NCBI GenBank assembly: GCA_012965625.1
Contig: DTSC01000045.1
Location: 1-5,619, forward strand
Length of the DNA stretch: 5,619 nucleotides
From: Flavobacteriales bacterium
Lineage (GTDB): Bacteria > Bacteroidota > Bacteroidia > NORP154
Direction of reading: 5' to 3'
In this document: piece after piece, positions 1 through 5,592 of the stretch
Layout of the letters: the number at the start of each line of letters is the position of its first letter
Numbering within the stretch: position 1 is the first letter of the stretch
Notes under the pieces: model-generated
Told to the model about the DNA's origin: nothing
The model's database searches: none
The model's input: the letters and a program-made list of their open reading frames with translations, nothing else
Translations under genes and position numbers: made by a program

Positions 1-1
1 C

Positions 2-658
2 GTTGAAGAATGGGGCAAAGTACCCGTAATTGCAAAAGATACACCAGGATTTATTGTCAACCGGATTGCAAGACCTTTCTATGGAGAGGCCATCAGAATG
101 CTGGAAGAAGGCATTGCAAATGTCCCAACCATCGATTGGGCCATGAAAGAATTCGGAGGATTCAAAATGGGCCCCTTTGAGCTAATGGACTTTATCGGAA
201 ATGATATCAATTATGAAGTAACCTCCACGGTTTTCAAGGAGTTCTTTTATGACCCCCGCTATAAGCCCTCATTTACACAAAAAAGGATGGTTGAAGCAAA
301 TCGCCTTGGCAGAAAAACTGGTATTGGATATTATAATTATAATGATGAAGCCGCCAATCTTGAACCTGAAAGAAATGATGCCCTAGGACAGTATCTCATG
401 GATAGGATATTAATCATGCTCATCAACGAAGCGGCAGATGCCCTATACCTGCACATTGCAACAAGAGATGATATTGATATGGCAATGACCAAAGGCGTTA
501 ATTACCCCAAAGGACTCTTAACCTGGGCCGACGAAAGGGGTATTGATGTCTGCTTGAACGCCCTGGAAGAGCTGCAATCAGAATATGGAGAGGATCGTTA
601 CCGGCCGAGCCCGATCTTTAAAAAGATGCTCAGGAAAGGTGAGCAATTTTATCCTTAA
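2..658 (+). CDS. paaH: 3-hydroxyacyl-CoA dehydrogenase, PaaH type (5'-truncated by window edge)
   Basis: The reading frame is open from base 2 and ends at TAA 656-658, giving 218 residues; the true start lies left of the window. Residues 13-21 read DTPGFIVNR, the entry to the 3-hydroxyacyl-CoA dehydrogenase C-terminal domain. A first such domain runs to about residue 112, closing with GRKTGIGYYNY. A second copy follows (about 128-218) and contains GVNYPKGLL. Two tandem C-terminal domains are typical of PaaH/PaaC-like enzymes of roughly 475-510 residues, so about the last 40% is present. The NAD-binding Rossmann domain is outside. The family oxidises 3-hydroxyacyl-CoA with NAD+ in the cytoplasm. 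With paaI and paaJ downstream, the inferred substrate is 3-hydroxyadipyl-CoA of the phenylacetate pathway. A fatty-acid or 3-hydroxybutyryl-CoA dehydrogenase is the alternative. Family assignment is very firm; the substrate rests on context. Confidence 0.9.
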   Translation, partial: VEEWGKVPVIAKDTPGFIVNRIARPFYGEAIRMLEEGIANVPTIDWAMKEFGGFKMGPFELMDFIGNDINYEVTSTVFKEFFYDPRYKPSFTQKRMVEANRLGRKTGIGYYNYNDEAANLEPERNDALGQYLMDRILIMLINEAADALYLHIATRDDIDMAMTKGVNYPKGLLTWADERGIDVCLNALEELQSEYGEDRYRPSPIFKKMLRKGEQFYP

Positions 659-665
659 GAGATTT

Positions 666-1427
666 ATGTGCCTGCTGATCTTCGCTTATAAAACACATCC
701 AAAATATCCTTTAATTCTCATTTCTAACAGAGACGAGTTCTATAAAAGACCAACAGCCCAGGCAGCCTGGTGGAAGGATCAGCCGGAGATACTTGGTGGC
801 AGAGACCTCGAGATGGGCGGTACCTGGTTAGGGATAAGAAAAAATGGCCTTTTTGCCATCTTAACCAATTACCGGCACTTTCCTCCTGCCAGAAAATACA
901 CAAAGAGCCGGGGTGAGCTGGTATGCAATTTTCTTAAATCAGATCAAAAGTCACAAGCATATGCAAAAAGCCTCAATGCCAAAACGAATGACTACGATGG
1001 CTATAATATGGTATTTGGGACGCTAGAAGAGCTGTGCTATTATTCTAATATAAGCAATGAAGTAAAGACCCTGGCCCCTGGTGTTTACGGATTAAGCAAC
1101 CACCTGCTGAATACCCAATGGCCAAAAGTAGAAACGGCTCAAAAAAAGTTTAATGCACTGCTTCAAAACAGCAGAATATTGCCAAGTGACCTATTTGATA
1201 TTATGAGTGATACGTCTATTGCACCAGACAACAAACTGCCCTCTACAGGCGTGGGAATTGAGCTAGAACGCTTGCTTTCACCAGCTTTCATTCAATCTCC
1301 GGAATATGGTACAAGGTGTACATCCCTTATATTAATAGACCAAGATAACAAAGTCAGCTTTGAAGAACATTCGTATGTCCCTATGGGAAATAGCAGCTTC
1401 AAATTTAAAATTGAGGGAAATAAATAA
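666..1427 (+). CDS. NRDE/TANGO2-family protein (putative Ntn-hydrolase-like)
   Basis: This 253-residue protein belongs to the NRDE (TANGO2, formerly DUF833) family. Visible hallmarks are an N-terminal Met-Cys followed by a hydrophobic strand, NRDEFYKRP at 21-29, GGRD at 44-47, GGTWLG at 51-56, SRG at 81-83, YGLSN at 141-145 with WPK at 152-154, and YGTRCTS at 214-220. I chose ATG 666 because it places Cys at position 2, as in family members. An in-frame ATG at 585 would add 27 residues lying inside the dehydrogenase gene. No signal peptide or membrane segment is seen, so it is probably cytosolic. The gene begins 7 nt after the dehydrogenase stop, so the two are probably co-transcribed. The biochemical activity of bacterial members is not established to my knowledge. 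The fold is thought to resemble Ntn hydrolases, with Cys2 as candidate nucleophile. Human TANGO2 has been tied to lipid/acyl-CoA and heme metabolism. A CoA-related role here is inferred from neighbours only. Confidence 0.9.
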   Translation: MCLLIFAYKTHPKYPLILISNRDEFYKRPTAQAAWWKDQPEILGGRDLEMGGTWLGIRKNGLFAILTNYRHFPPARKYTKSRGELVCNFLKSDQKSQAYAKSLNAKTNDYDGYNMVFGTLEELCYYSNISNEVKTLAPGVYGLSNHLLNTQWPKVETAQKKFNALLQNSRILPSDLFDIMSDTSIAPDNKLPSTGVGIELERLLSPAFIQSPEYGTRCTSLILIDQDNKVSFEEHSYVPMGNSSFKFKIEGNK

Positions 1428-1444
1428 GGGATAGTAAAAATTGA

Positions 1445-1452
1445 TAACTTTG
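1445..1452 (+). promoter_or_regulatory. Candidate Bacteroidota -7 element upstream of paaI
   Basis: The 100-nt gap 1428-1527 is the only sizeable gap in the plus-strand cluster. It contains TAACTTTG, a full match to the TAnnTTTG -7 consensus of Bacteroidota primary-sigma promoters. No TTTG (-33) lies 17-23 nt upstream, where the sequence is A-rich, so the match could be chance. If real, transcription would start around 1457-1460 and leave a leader of about 70 nt, allowing paaI-paaJ to be expressed separately from paaH. No convincing terminator hairpin is visible in the gap. Confidence 0.2.
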
Positions 1453-1527
1453 ATTTTGGATTTTTGACATTCGTGCAAAACCAATTATCGGAAGATTCAA
1501 AGAAACAATAAATACAAAACAAGAACT

Positions 1528-1962
1528 ATGGACCCAGAAGAGCTTGCAACAAAAGTTGTTGATCAGATGTACAATAATGATCCTTTCAGCATATGGCTTG
1601 GGATTGAACGAGTAAAGGATCTTGCGGGTGGCTCCATTTTAAAAATGGTAGTCAGAAAAGAGATGCTCAATGGATTTGGCATTGCCCACGGTGGGATAAC
1701 CTATTCACTGGCTGATACTGCCTTGGCCTTTGCAGCAAACTCATATGGAAAGCAATGTGTTTCCATCGAAACATCAATTTCCCATACATCGTCCGTAAAA
1801 GAAGGAGATACCCTCCTGGCAGTTACCAAAGAATCGAGCAGGACGAACAAAATTGCCATTTATGACATTTCAATTACCAATCAGAATGCAGAAACAGTGG
1901 CACTGTTCAAAGGCAATGTTTATAACACAGGCAAGGATTGGTTTCCTGGCGATGATAATTAA
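1528..1962 (+). CDS. paaI: PaaI-type hotdog acyl-CoA thioesterase
   Basis: The product is 144 residues, the usual size for PaaI, a single-domain hotdog thioesterase acting on acyl-CoA thioesters in the cytoplasm. The core motif is at residues 46-65: MLNG, then AHGG (53-56) and SLADTA (60-65). Asp63 corresponds to the catalytic Asp of E. coli PaaI, and Asn48 and His54-Gly55 sit in the expected active-site positions. The segment YDISITNQN...TVALFKGNVY near the C-terminus also matches the PaaI pattern. In the phenylacetate pathway the enzyme hydrolyses phenylacetyl-CoA and ring-hydroxylated CoA intermediates that stall, freeing CoA. The leader is A-rich (AAATACAAAACAAGAACT) with no Shine-Dalgarno sequence, common in Bacteroidota. 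The gene lies 100 nt after the NRDE gene and 10 nt before paaJ. A generic PaaI-family thioesterase is possible, but the paa context makes the specific name likely. Confidence 0.92.
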   Translation: MDPEELATKVVDQMYNNDPFSIWLGIERVKDLAGGSILKMVVRKEMLNGFGIAHGGITYSLADTALAFAANSYGKQCVSIETSISHTSSVKEGDTLLAVTKESSRTNKIAIYDISITNQNAETVALFKGNVYNTGKDWFPGDDN

Positions 1963-1966
1963 AACC

Positions 1967-1975
1967 TGAGATTTG
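1967..1975 (+). promoter_or_regulatory. TTG initiation site of paaJ preceded by an in-frame stop
   Basis: The paaJ frame has TGA at 1967-1969, then GAT, then TTG at 1973-1975. No ATG is available before codon 14, which lies inside the conserved first beta-strand/loop (AFIIDAIRTP). Translation must therefore start at TTG to make an intact thiolase, and the resulting Met-Lys-Glu-Ala-Phe matches the N-terminus of PaaJ proteins. Only a weak GAG (1968-1970) lies just upstream. The paaI stop (1960-1962) is 10 nt away, so re-initiation by ribosomes finishing paaI is plausible. Confidence 0.85.
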
Positions 1976-3178
1976 AAAGAAGCTTTTATTATAGATGCGA
2001 TAAGGACCCCAATGGGGAATTTTGGCGGCCAGCTTGCCACAATAAGAACGGATGACCTGGCTGCACATGCAATCAAAGCCCTGATTGAAAAGCATCCTGA
2101 TCTGGACTTATCGGCCATTGCTGATGTAATTATGGGCTGTGCCAACCAGGCTGGTGAAGATAACAGAAATGTTGCAAGAATGGCTTTGCTATTGGCCGGC
2201 ATCCCCTTTGAAGTTCCCGGGGAAACTGTCAACAGGTTATGTGCATCAGGAATGGCTGCAGCAGTGCACGCAGCAAGAGCGATTAAAGCAGGAGATGGAG
2301 ACCTCTTTATTGCAGGCGGGGTTGAAAATATGACACGAGGGCCGTGGGTGATATCCAAAACATCCAATGCCTTTGGCAGGGATGCAAAAATGTATGATAC
2401 CAGCTTTGGATGGCGGTTCATCAATCCTAAGATGGAGGAGCTCTATGGCACGGAGGCCATGGGACAAACAGCAGAAAACCTCGCAGAAAAATTCAATATC
2501 AGCAGAGAGGACCAGGACCAATTTGCCCTTTGGTCGCAAACAAAGGCCTTAAAGGCACAGGAAAGCGGCCGATTGAATAGGGAGATCAGCACAGTTGAAA
2601 TACCGCAAAGAAAAAAAGACCCCATTGTTTTTGCAGCGGATGAGTACATAAAGCCAGGCACCACAATGGAGATCTTGGCAAAGCTTAGGCCGGCTTTTAA
2701 AAAAGACGGCTCAGTAACAGCTGGCAACTCAGCCGGATTGAACGATGGCGCAGCTGCCATGCTTCTGGCTTCTGAAGAAGGGGTAAAACAGCATAATCTG
2801 AAACCCATGGCACGAATAGTGAGCTCAGCAGTGGTAGGTGTAGAGCCCAGGATCATGGGCATAGGACCTGTAAAAGCCTCTCAAGTTGCTTTGGAAAAGG
2901 CAGGCCTTTCTCTGGACGATATGGGGATTATTGAGCTGAACGAGGCCTTTGCCGCACAGAGCCTTGCCTGCACAAGAGAGCTGAGCCTGGCAGACGACGA
3001 CGAACGCATCAATCCGAATGGAGGGGCCATTGCATTGGGCCACCCACTGGGCATGTCTGGCACACGCATTTTACACACCGCTGCCCTTGAGCTCCATGAG
3101 CAGAACAAGCAATATGCCCTGGTTACCATGTGTATTGGGGTTGGTCAAGGCTATGCCACGGTGATCGAAAAGGTTTAG
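1973..3178 (+). CDS. paaJ: 3-oxoadipyl-CoA thiolase (PaaJ/PcaF type)
   Basis: The product is a 401-residue thiolase, the same length as I recall for E. coli PaaJ. It cleaves 3-oxoadipyl-CoA with CoA to acetyl-CoA and succinyl-CoA, the last step of phenylacetate degradation, and PaaJ also acts earlier on an oxo-didehydrosuberyl-CoA. The full catalytic set is visible: acyl-accepting Cys90 in NRLCASG, NEAF at 323-326, His357 in GAIALGHPLGMSG, and Cys387 in CIGVGQG. CANQAGEDNRNVARMA (56-71) and GDGDLFIAGGVENM (107-120) are strongly PaaJ/PcaF-like. The start is TTG, forced by an in-frame stop just upstream. It is the last gene of the plus-strand cluster. Its TAG stop (3176-3178) is one nucleotide from the stop of the convergent gene. 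PcaF of the beta-ketoadipate pathway catalyses the same reaction; adjacent paaI and paaH favour the paa assignment. Confidence 0.94.
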   Translation: MKEAFIIDAIRTPMGNFGGQLATIRTDDLAAHAIKALIEKHPDLDLSAIADVIMGCANQAGEDNRNVARMALLLAGIPFEVPGETVNRLCASGMAAAVHAARAIKAGDGDLFIAGGVENMTRGPWVISKTSNAFGRDAKMYDTSFGWRFINPKMEELYGTEAMGQTAENLAEKFNISREDQDQFALWSQTKALKAQESGRLNREISTVEIPQRKKDPIVFAADEYIKPGTTMEILAKLRPAFKKDGSVTAGNSAGLNDGAAAMLLASEEGVKQHNLKPMARIVSSAVVGVEPRIMGIGPVKASQVALEKAGLSLDDMGIIELNEAFAAQSLACTRELSLADDDERINPNGGAIALGHPLGMSGTRILHTAALELHEQNKQYALVTMCIGVGQGYATVIEKV

Positions 3179-3179
3179 C

Positions 3180-5540
3180 CTAGTCCTTCATCACCTTTGC
3201 CACATACACCTTTCCTTGCTCATCAAGTACCCTTACAAAGTAGATCCCCGTAGCAGCTTTGGAGATATCCAATATGTTGGTATTTGTAGTAAGTACCAGC
3301 CTGCCGTAGATGTCGTAAATTGAAGCAATGCCTTCAGCTCCTTCTATGGTAAGGATACCTGTGGTGGGGTTGGGATAAATGCCTACAGTATTGGCCTTGT
3401 TCTCCTGCAAACCAACAAGCGTTACAGATTCACAGTCAGAGGTATCTTTACAAACGCCGTAATCAATTGCAACAGCGTAGTTGCCACTAGAAGTGGGCGT
3501 ATAATTATTGTTTGTTTCTCCAGCAATTGGAGCATATCCACCGTCACAATCCAGCCATTGATAGCTACCTCCTGGGGGTTGTGCAGTAAGGGTATTGCCA
3601 GAAACAGATACCGTGGCGGTAAAAGCAACAATGGTCAGGTCTAAAGTAACTACGGAATCACAGCCAGTAGCATTGGACAAGGTATGGGTTGCTGTGTTGT
3701 TGTTAGAAGTATAGGTATTGCCATCTATCCAGGTATAGGAACATAAAGCGGTCTGTGTATCTATGCTGGTACTGCTGTTGTTAATGGTAAGATCCAGGTT
3801 AACCACAGAGTCACAGCCAGCAGCATTGGGTATTGTATGAGTAGCAGTTAAATTATTGGAGGTGTAAGTATTGCCATCAATCCAGGTATAGCTGTCACAG
3901 GCGGTTTGAGTGTCTATACCCGTAGAGCTATTGGTAATTGTTAGATTCAACGTTACCACAGAATCACAGCCAGCTGAATTGGTCAGGGTATGAGTTGCCG
4001 TGTTATTATTAGATGTATAGGTATTGCCATCTATCCAGGTATAGCTGTCACAAGCGGTTTGAGTATCTATGCTTGAATTTGGATAGCACTGATTCAATTT
4101 TTGAATAAAAATGTCAGCACTACCACCAGCCGAAGTTAAACCAAAAGCACCCACACTAGGATCAAAGTCAACAGTTTCCCGAAAATAACCAGTAGTATAC
4201 ACATTACCAAGAGCATCGGTGGTTATAGAATATCCTACATCATTATTTGTCCCCCCCATAGATTTAGCCCACATTAAATTGCCGTTGGAATCTAATTTTT
4301 GAATAAAAATGTTTGAACTGCCAACTGAAGATAAATTAAGAGTACCCGCACCGGGGTCAAAATCAACAGTACTTTTAAAACAACCAGTAGTATACACATT
4401 TTCAAGAGCATCAGTGGTGATAGACATTCCAAAATCATGCCAATTTGCACCCATTGATTTGGCCCATATTAAGTTGCCGTTAGGATCTAATTTTTGAACA
4501 AAAATGTCAGACCCTCCATTAGAATTTAAATAAAGAGTCCCTGTACCAGGAATAAAGTCAGTATATCCAGAAAAAATACCCGTAATATATACATTGCCAA
4601 GAGCATCTGTGGTGATAGAAAGACCCTCATCACCAAAAACAGTAGATGCCCCCCCCATAGTTTTGGCCCATAGCAGGTTGCCATTGGAATCTAATTTTTG
4701 AATAAAAATGTCAGACCCTCCATTCGAAGTTAAATTAAGAGTACCCACATCAGGATCAAAGTCAACAGTTCCGGCAAAATTACCAGTAGTATACACATTA
4801 CCAAGAGCATCGGTGGTGACAGATTGCCCATAATCATCACCAGTCCCCCCCATAGATTTGGCCCATATTAAATTGCCGTTGGGATCTAATTTTTGAATAA
4901 AAATATCATAGCCTCCAGCCGAAGTTAAAATTAGCGTATCCGCACTGGGGTCAAAGTCAACAGTATATCGAAAACTGCCAGTAGTATACACATTGCCAAG
5001 AGCATCGGTGGTGATGGATGCTCCATGATCCCAATCAGTTCCCCCCATGGATTTGGCCCATATTAAATTGCCGTTGGGATCTAATTTTTGAATAAAAATG
5101 TCACGATAACCATTCGAAGTTAAATTAAGAGTACCCACATCAGGATCAAAGTCAACAGTTCCGGCAAAATTACCAGTAGTATACACATTACCAAGAGCAT
5201 CGGTGGTGACAGATTGCCCATAATCATCACCAGTCCCCCCCATAGATTTGGCCCATATTAAATTACCGTTGGGATCTAATTTTTGAATAAAAATGTCATC
5301 ACCACCAGCCGAAGTTATATTAAGAGTACCCATACCAGGATCAAAATCGACAGTGCCATAAAAAGAACCAGTAGTATACACATTTCCAAGGGCATCGGTG
5401 GTGATAGAATATCCTATATCATGAGAAGTGCCCCCCATAGATACAGCCCATTCAAGGCCTAGACTTTGCTGAGCATATATTGGAATGCTAAAAAACAGGA
5501 GAAGTGAAAGGAAAGATTTACGTACTTGTTGTATCATCAT
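3180..5540 (-). CDS. Secreted SBBP beta-propeller / Ig-like repeat protein with T9SS sorting domain
   Basis: This 786-residue protein is built for export and surface or extracellular display. Residues 1-23 form a signal peptide: Arg7-Lys8, a hydrophobic core, and likely cleavage after IYA before QQ. Residues 31-482 hold seven SBBP blades, each starting with W-A-x-x-MG (full in six) and containing TTDAL.NVY, VDFDP-type and DIF.QKLD.NGNL motifs; a seven-bladed propeller is expected. Residues 491-637 hold three Cys-containing repeats rich in Thr and Asn. Residues about 641-708 form another Ig-like segment (QWLDCDGG; Cys665, 697, 703). The end (about 718-786) is a type A sorting domain with YPNPTTG and a Lys-rich tail. 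ATG 5538-5540 is followed at once by a second ATG that could equally start. Function is unknown: adhesion, ligand binding or matrix roles are guesses. There is no catalytic motif. It is oriented against paaJ and probably unrelated to it. Confidence 0.92.
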   Translation of the reverse strand: MMIQQVRKSFLSLLLFFSIPIYAQQSLGLEWAVSMGGTSHDIGYSITTDALGNVYTTGSFYGTVDFDPGMGTLNITSAGGDDIFIQKLDPNGNLIWAKSMGGTGDDYGQSVTTDALGNVYTTGNFAGTVDFDPDVGTLNLTSNGYRDIFIQKLDPNGNLIWAKSMGGTDWDHGASITTDALGNVYTTGSFRYTVDFDPSADTLILTSAGGYDIFIQKLDPNGNLIWAKSMGGTGDDYGQSVTTDALGNVYTTGNFAGTVDFDPDVGTLNLTSNGGSDIFIQKLDSNGNLLWAKTMGGASTVFGDEGLSITTDALGNVYITGIFSGYTDFIPGTGTLYLNSNGGSDIFVQKLDPNGNLIWAKSMGANWHDFGMSITTDALENVYTTGCFKSTVDFDPGAGTLNLSSVGSSNIFIQKLDSNGNLMWAKSMGGTNNDVGYSITTDALGNVYTTGYFRETVDFDPSVGAFGLTSAGGSADIFIQKLNQCYPNSSIDTQTACDSYTWIDGNTYTSNNNTATHTLTNSAGCDSVVTLNLTITNSSTGIDTQTACDSYTWIDGNTYTSNNLTATHTIPNAAGCDSVVNLDLTINNSSTSIDTQTALCSYTWIDGNTYTSNNNTATHTLSNATGCDSVVTLDLTIVAFTATVSVSGNTLTAQPPGGSYQWLDCDGGYAPIAGETNNNYTPTSSGNYAVAIDYGVCKDTSDCESVTLVGLQENKANTVGIYPNPTTGILTIEGAEGIASIYDIYGRLVLTTNTNILDISKAATGIYFVRVLDEQGKVYVAKVMKD
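3181..3205 (-). repeat. Gene-end repeat, copy 1 (pair with 5594-5618)
   Basis: The last coding bases and stop of the 786-residue gene match bases 5594-5618 at 24 of 25 positions; the only difference is T3191 versus A5604. The encoded tails are VAKVMKD and VAKVLKD. Sorting-domain tails are conserved in protein, but near-identity in DNA suggests recent paralogy or gene conversion between neighbouring genes. Confidence 0.8.
3183..3389 (-). other. T9SS type A C-terminal sorting domain (Por secretion tail)
   Basis: About 69 residues at the end of the large minus-strand protein. They contain YPNPTTG (722-728), a beta-rich middle with IYDIYGRLV, DISKAATGIYFVRV, and a C-terminal VYVAKVMKD. This order is the hallmark of the type A domain that directs proteins across the outer membrane through the type IX system, where it is normally cleaved off and the cargo attached to the surface or released. 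Confidence 0.93.
3630..4070 (-). repeat. Three tandem 51-residue (153-bp) Cys-containing Ig-like/SprB-like repeats
   Basis: The units begin at residues 491, 542 and 593, each with IDTQTA, then SYTWIDGNTYTSNN, TATHT, GCDSVV and a closing LT-type strand; the third is cut short at about residue 637. Each unit has two Cys (497/525, 548/576, 600/627), suggesting one disulfide per repeat outside the cell. In the third unit the first Cys is one residue later (ALCSY instead of ACDSY). Similar repeats are common in large Bacteroidota surface proteins. They probably form a stalk between propeller and sorting domain. Confidence 0.85.
4721..4874 (-). repeat. 154-bp perfect direct repeat, copy A (blade 4)
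   Basis: Read base by base, 4721-4874 is identical to 5111-5264, an offset of 390 bp or two blades. After one mismatch (4875/5265) the match continues to 4904. Left of 4721 the copies diverge at once. No other pair of blades is this similar, so this marks recent duplication or gene conversion rather than protein-level conservation alone. Confidence 0.93.
5111..5264 (-). repeat. 154-bp perfect direct repeat, copy B (blade 2)
   Basis: Partner of 4721-4874 with no mismatch over 154 bp. Because of it, blades 2 and 4 differ at only four residues (YR/GS, P/S and I/L), all near the end of the blade. Confidence 0.93.
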
Positions 5541-5551
5541 AAAACCAAATA

Positions 5552-5582
5552 CGAATTTATAAGGAAATGGTTACCGGGGAAA
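5552..5582 (-). promoter_or_regulatory. Weak candidate promoter of the large minus-strand gene
   Basis: Read on the minus strand, TTTC (5582-5579), a 19-nt spacer and TAAATTCG (5559-5552) resemble the Bacteroidota TTTG-N19-TAnnTTTG promoter with one mismatch in each element. It falls in the 52-nt gap between the two sorting-domain genes. The implied start is only about 5-8 nt before the ATG, so the transcript would be nearly leaderless, which weakens the call. The gap shows no clear terminator for the upstream gene, so read-through is an alternative. Confidence 0.22.
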
Positions 5583-5592
5583 ATAGAACAAA

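Larger units (their letters stand above)
4095..5450 (-). repeat. Seven tandem SBBP beta-propeller blades (about 195 bp each)
   Basis: In protein order the blades are at 5256-5450, 5061-5255, 4866-5060, 4671-4865, 4467-4670, 4272-4466 and 4095-4271. Blades 1-4 and 6 are 65 residues, blade 5 is 68 (a three-residue insertion after GASTVF), and blade 7 is cut short after IFIQKL. Framework residues are almost invariant. Variation concentrates in the few residues after MGG(T) and the residues before T-DF-P. Blade 6 lacks the second Gly of MGG and has E for G in DALGN. Confidence 0.93.

Noticed and set aside
585..665. Upstream ATG at 585 extending the NRDE protein by 27 residues
   Set aside because: The extension overlaps the dehydrogenase coding end, is basic and not family-like, and would bury the conserved Met-Cys N-terminus that starts at 666.
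1292..1522. Minus-strand open frame of 76 codons spanning the NRDE end and the following gap
   Set aside because: More than half is antisense to the NRDE gene, the composition is irregular, and there is no recognisable motif or promoter.
1870..2424. Minus-strand open frame of 184 codons antisense to paaI/paaJ
   Set aside because: It lies almost wholly across the strongly conserved thiolase gene and its translation resembles no family I know, so it is a shadow frame.
2443..2862. Minus-strand open frame of 139 codons inside paaJ
   Set aside because: It is antisense to catalytically intact thiolase sequence, with no recognisable domain and no leader evidence.
4309..4497. Plus-strand open frame of 62 codons within the propeller gene
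   Set aside because: It is antisense to blades 5-6 and is explained by the repetitive codons of the propeller gene.
4649..4656. Possible frameshift or pseudogene at the longest poly-G tract
   Set aside because: The frame stays open through all seven blades to an intact sorting domain, so the sequence as given is not disrupted.
3630..5450. CRISPR-like or satellite repeat array
   Set aside because: The units are 153-195 bp, divisible by three, continuously coding and match known protein repeats; there is no short-repeat/spacer pattern.
5570..5580. GGTTACC-type near-palindrome as a terminator for the upstream minus-strand gene
   Set aside because: The arms are only about three bases, and no loop-plus-U-tract arrangement follows.
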